Source: Kiritimatiellia bacterium
GTDB taxonomy: Bacteria > Verrucomicrobiota > Kiritimatiellia > UBA8416 > YA12-FULL-48-11
Assembly: GCA_028716365.1 (NCBI GenBank)
Contig: JAQUPZ010000013.1
Coordinates: 32,665-96,664 of the forward strand
Direction: 5' to 3'
Length of the DNA stretch: 64,000 nucleotides
The notes under the pieces are model-generated. The model worked only from the letters and a program-made list of their open reading frames with translations. It did not search any database and was not told the origin of the DNA. A program made the translations under genes and the position numbers. The number at the start of each line of letters is the position of its first letter. Positions within the stretch are counted from its first letter, which is position 1. This document shows, one piece after another, positions 63,484 through 64,000 of this stretch.

Positions 63484-64000
63484 ATGAGTCGCGTAAATAT
63501 CACCTTGTTCACTATCATGAGTATTTTTCTCGTACATACCAGCCTCATCACATGGACCGTTACGGCAATCGCAGGGGACTTGCCGGCGTCCAGCATCACG
63601 AAAGAGACCACAGCCGCCGGGCCGGTGGCCGTAGACCGGACGGCGTCATTGCGCGGATCAATCGGGACGTATGCGTCCCCGCCGCGTGACAAGGACAAGC
63701 GGGTTGACGTTGGACGTCTCGTCGAGGAATTGGTGGACATGCGCGCCAATAATTACCATTGGCTCATCTGGCACACGACGACCGACTGGGATGACCTGAA
63801 ACGATTTCTGCCGCTGGCACGTGAGCGCGGAATACTCGTCTGGGTTTGCCTGGTGCCGCCATCGGAATCGCCGCCTCACACAAAGAGCTACTCGGAGCCG
63901 TTCAGACTGGACTATGAGCGCTGTGCCACGGAGATCGCCACGCTGAGCCGGACTGAACCGAATCTGGTGGCGTGGTCCGTCGATGATTTCTCCCACAATT
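63484..64000 (+). CDS. Secreted TIM-barrel-like protein, 3' end outside window
   Basis: 172 codons are visible, with no stop before the right edge. GCGGAGG lies seven bases before the ATG. The product begins with a hydrophobic signal (LFTIMSIFLVHTSLITWTVTAIAGDLP). A region of the type VDVGRLVEELVDMRANNYHWLIWHT...FLPLARERGILVWVCLVPPSE follows, typical of the first strands of a glycosidase-like barrel. The family is not recognised. It is divergent from the metallophosphoesterase gene. Confidence 0.7.
   Translation, partial: MSRVNITLFTIMSIFLVHTSLITWTVTAIAGDLPASSITKETTAAGPVAVDRTASLRGSIGTYASPPRDKDKRVDVGRLVEELVDMRANNYHWLIWHTTTDWDDLKRFLPLARERGILVWVCLVPPSESPPHTKSYSEPFRLDYERCATEIATLSRTEPNLVAWSVDDFSHN

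Noticed and set aside
1..64000. tRNA, rRNA, CRISPR array, insertion sequence or prophage
   Set aside because: No sequences with the required structure, repeats or encoded proteins were seen on either strand.

Overview
The window is a chromosomal segment of a bacterium that invests heavily in secreted carbohydrate-active enzymes. The mix suggests a member of the Planctomycetes-Verrucomicrobia-Lentisphaerae (PVC) group, perhaps Lentisphaerota or Kiritimatiellota. It includes DUF1080, DUF4838, DUF6259-like and heparinase II/III-like proteins, a GH109-type oxidoreductase, a XylR-type regulator (LacI-like sensor fused to an AraC helix-turn-helix), an ECF sigma factor paired with a Ser/Thr kinase, and Zn-ribbon/MotA plus ExbD proteins. 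No SusC/SusD pair is present, which argues against Bacteroidetes. The lineage is inferred from gene content only. No rRNA, tRNA, CRISPR array, transposase or prophage was found.

Layout. 1-6.8 kb (minus): a cut-off glycosidase-like gene, a double-esterase (CE15-like) protein, an ankyrin/membrane pair and a XylR-like regulator. 6.9-15.7 kb (plus): an operon divergent from the regulator, holding a DUF4838 protein, a six-hairpin glycosidase-like protein and an unusual secreted fusion of a glucokinase-regulator/MurQ-like SIS region with a glycosidase. 15.7-22.5 kb (minus): GH2, heparinase II/III-like and GH109-like genes. 22.6-25.6 kb: the three-gene proton-translocating transhydrogenase pntA1-pntA2-pntB, all with GTG starts. 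25.8-27.5 kb: an exported methyltransferase and a TolB-like propeller. 27.7-31.7 kb: a Zn-ribbon MotA/ExbB channel with two ExbD-like partners, then a small membrane protein. 32-44 kb (minus): a GntP permease, then glycosidase-like, heparinase-like, lipoprotein SppA, Gfo/Idh/MocA, lectin-fold-like and GHL10-like genes. 44.3-48.9 kb (plus): ECF sigma, Ser/Thr kinase, membrane protein and a Tat-exported DUF3795 protein. 48.9-63.3 kb (minus): a toroid protein, a BNR protein, an M6 protease, a GH89-like enzyme, a DUF1080 protein, the housekeeping gene purL and a metallophosphoesterase. A plus-strand gene runs off the right edge.

The most striking feature is a set of shared sequences at the 5' ends of at least 13 otherwise unrelated minus-strand genes. 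They fall into three families. F1 lies at or just before the start codon, carries an optional GC-rich hairpin, and in five genes is translated as the first residues of the signal peptide, in two different reading frames. F2 is promoter-like (TTGACA-N18-CAGAAT) beside a TAACCGGTTA palindrome. F3 is promoter-like (TTGAAG-N17-TTTCAT with an extended -10). They occur as F2+F1, F3+F1 or singly, always in the gene's orientation and never before plus-strand genes. I read this as a mobile or repeatedly duplicated promoter/leader cassette; the mechanism is unknown.
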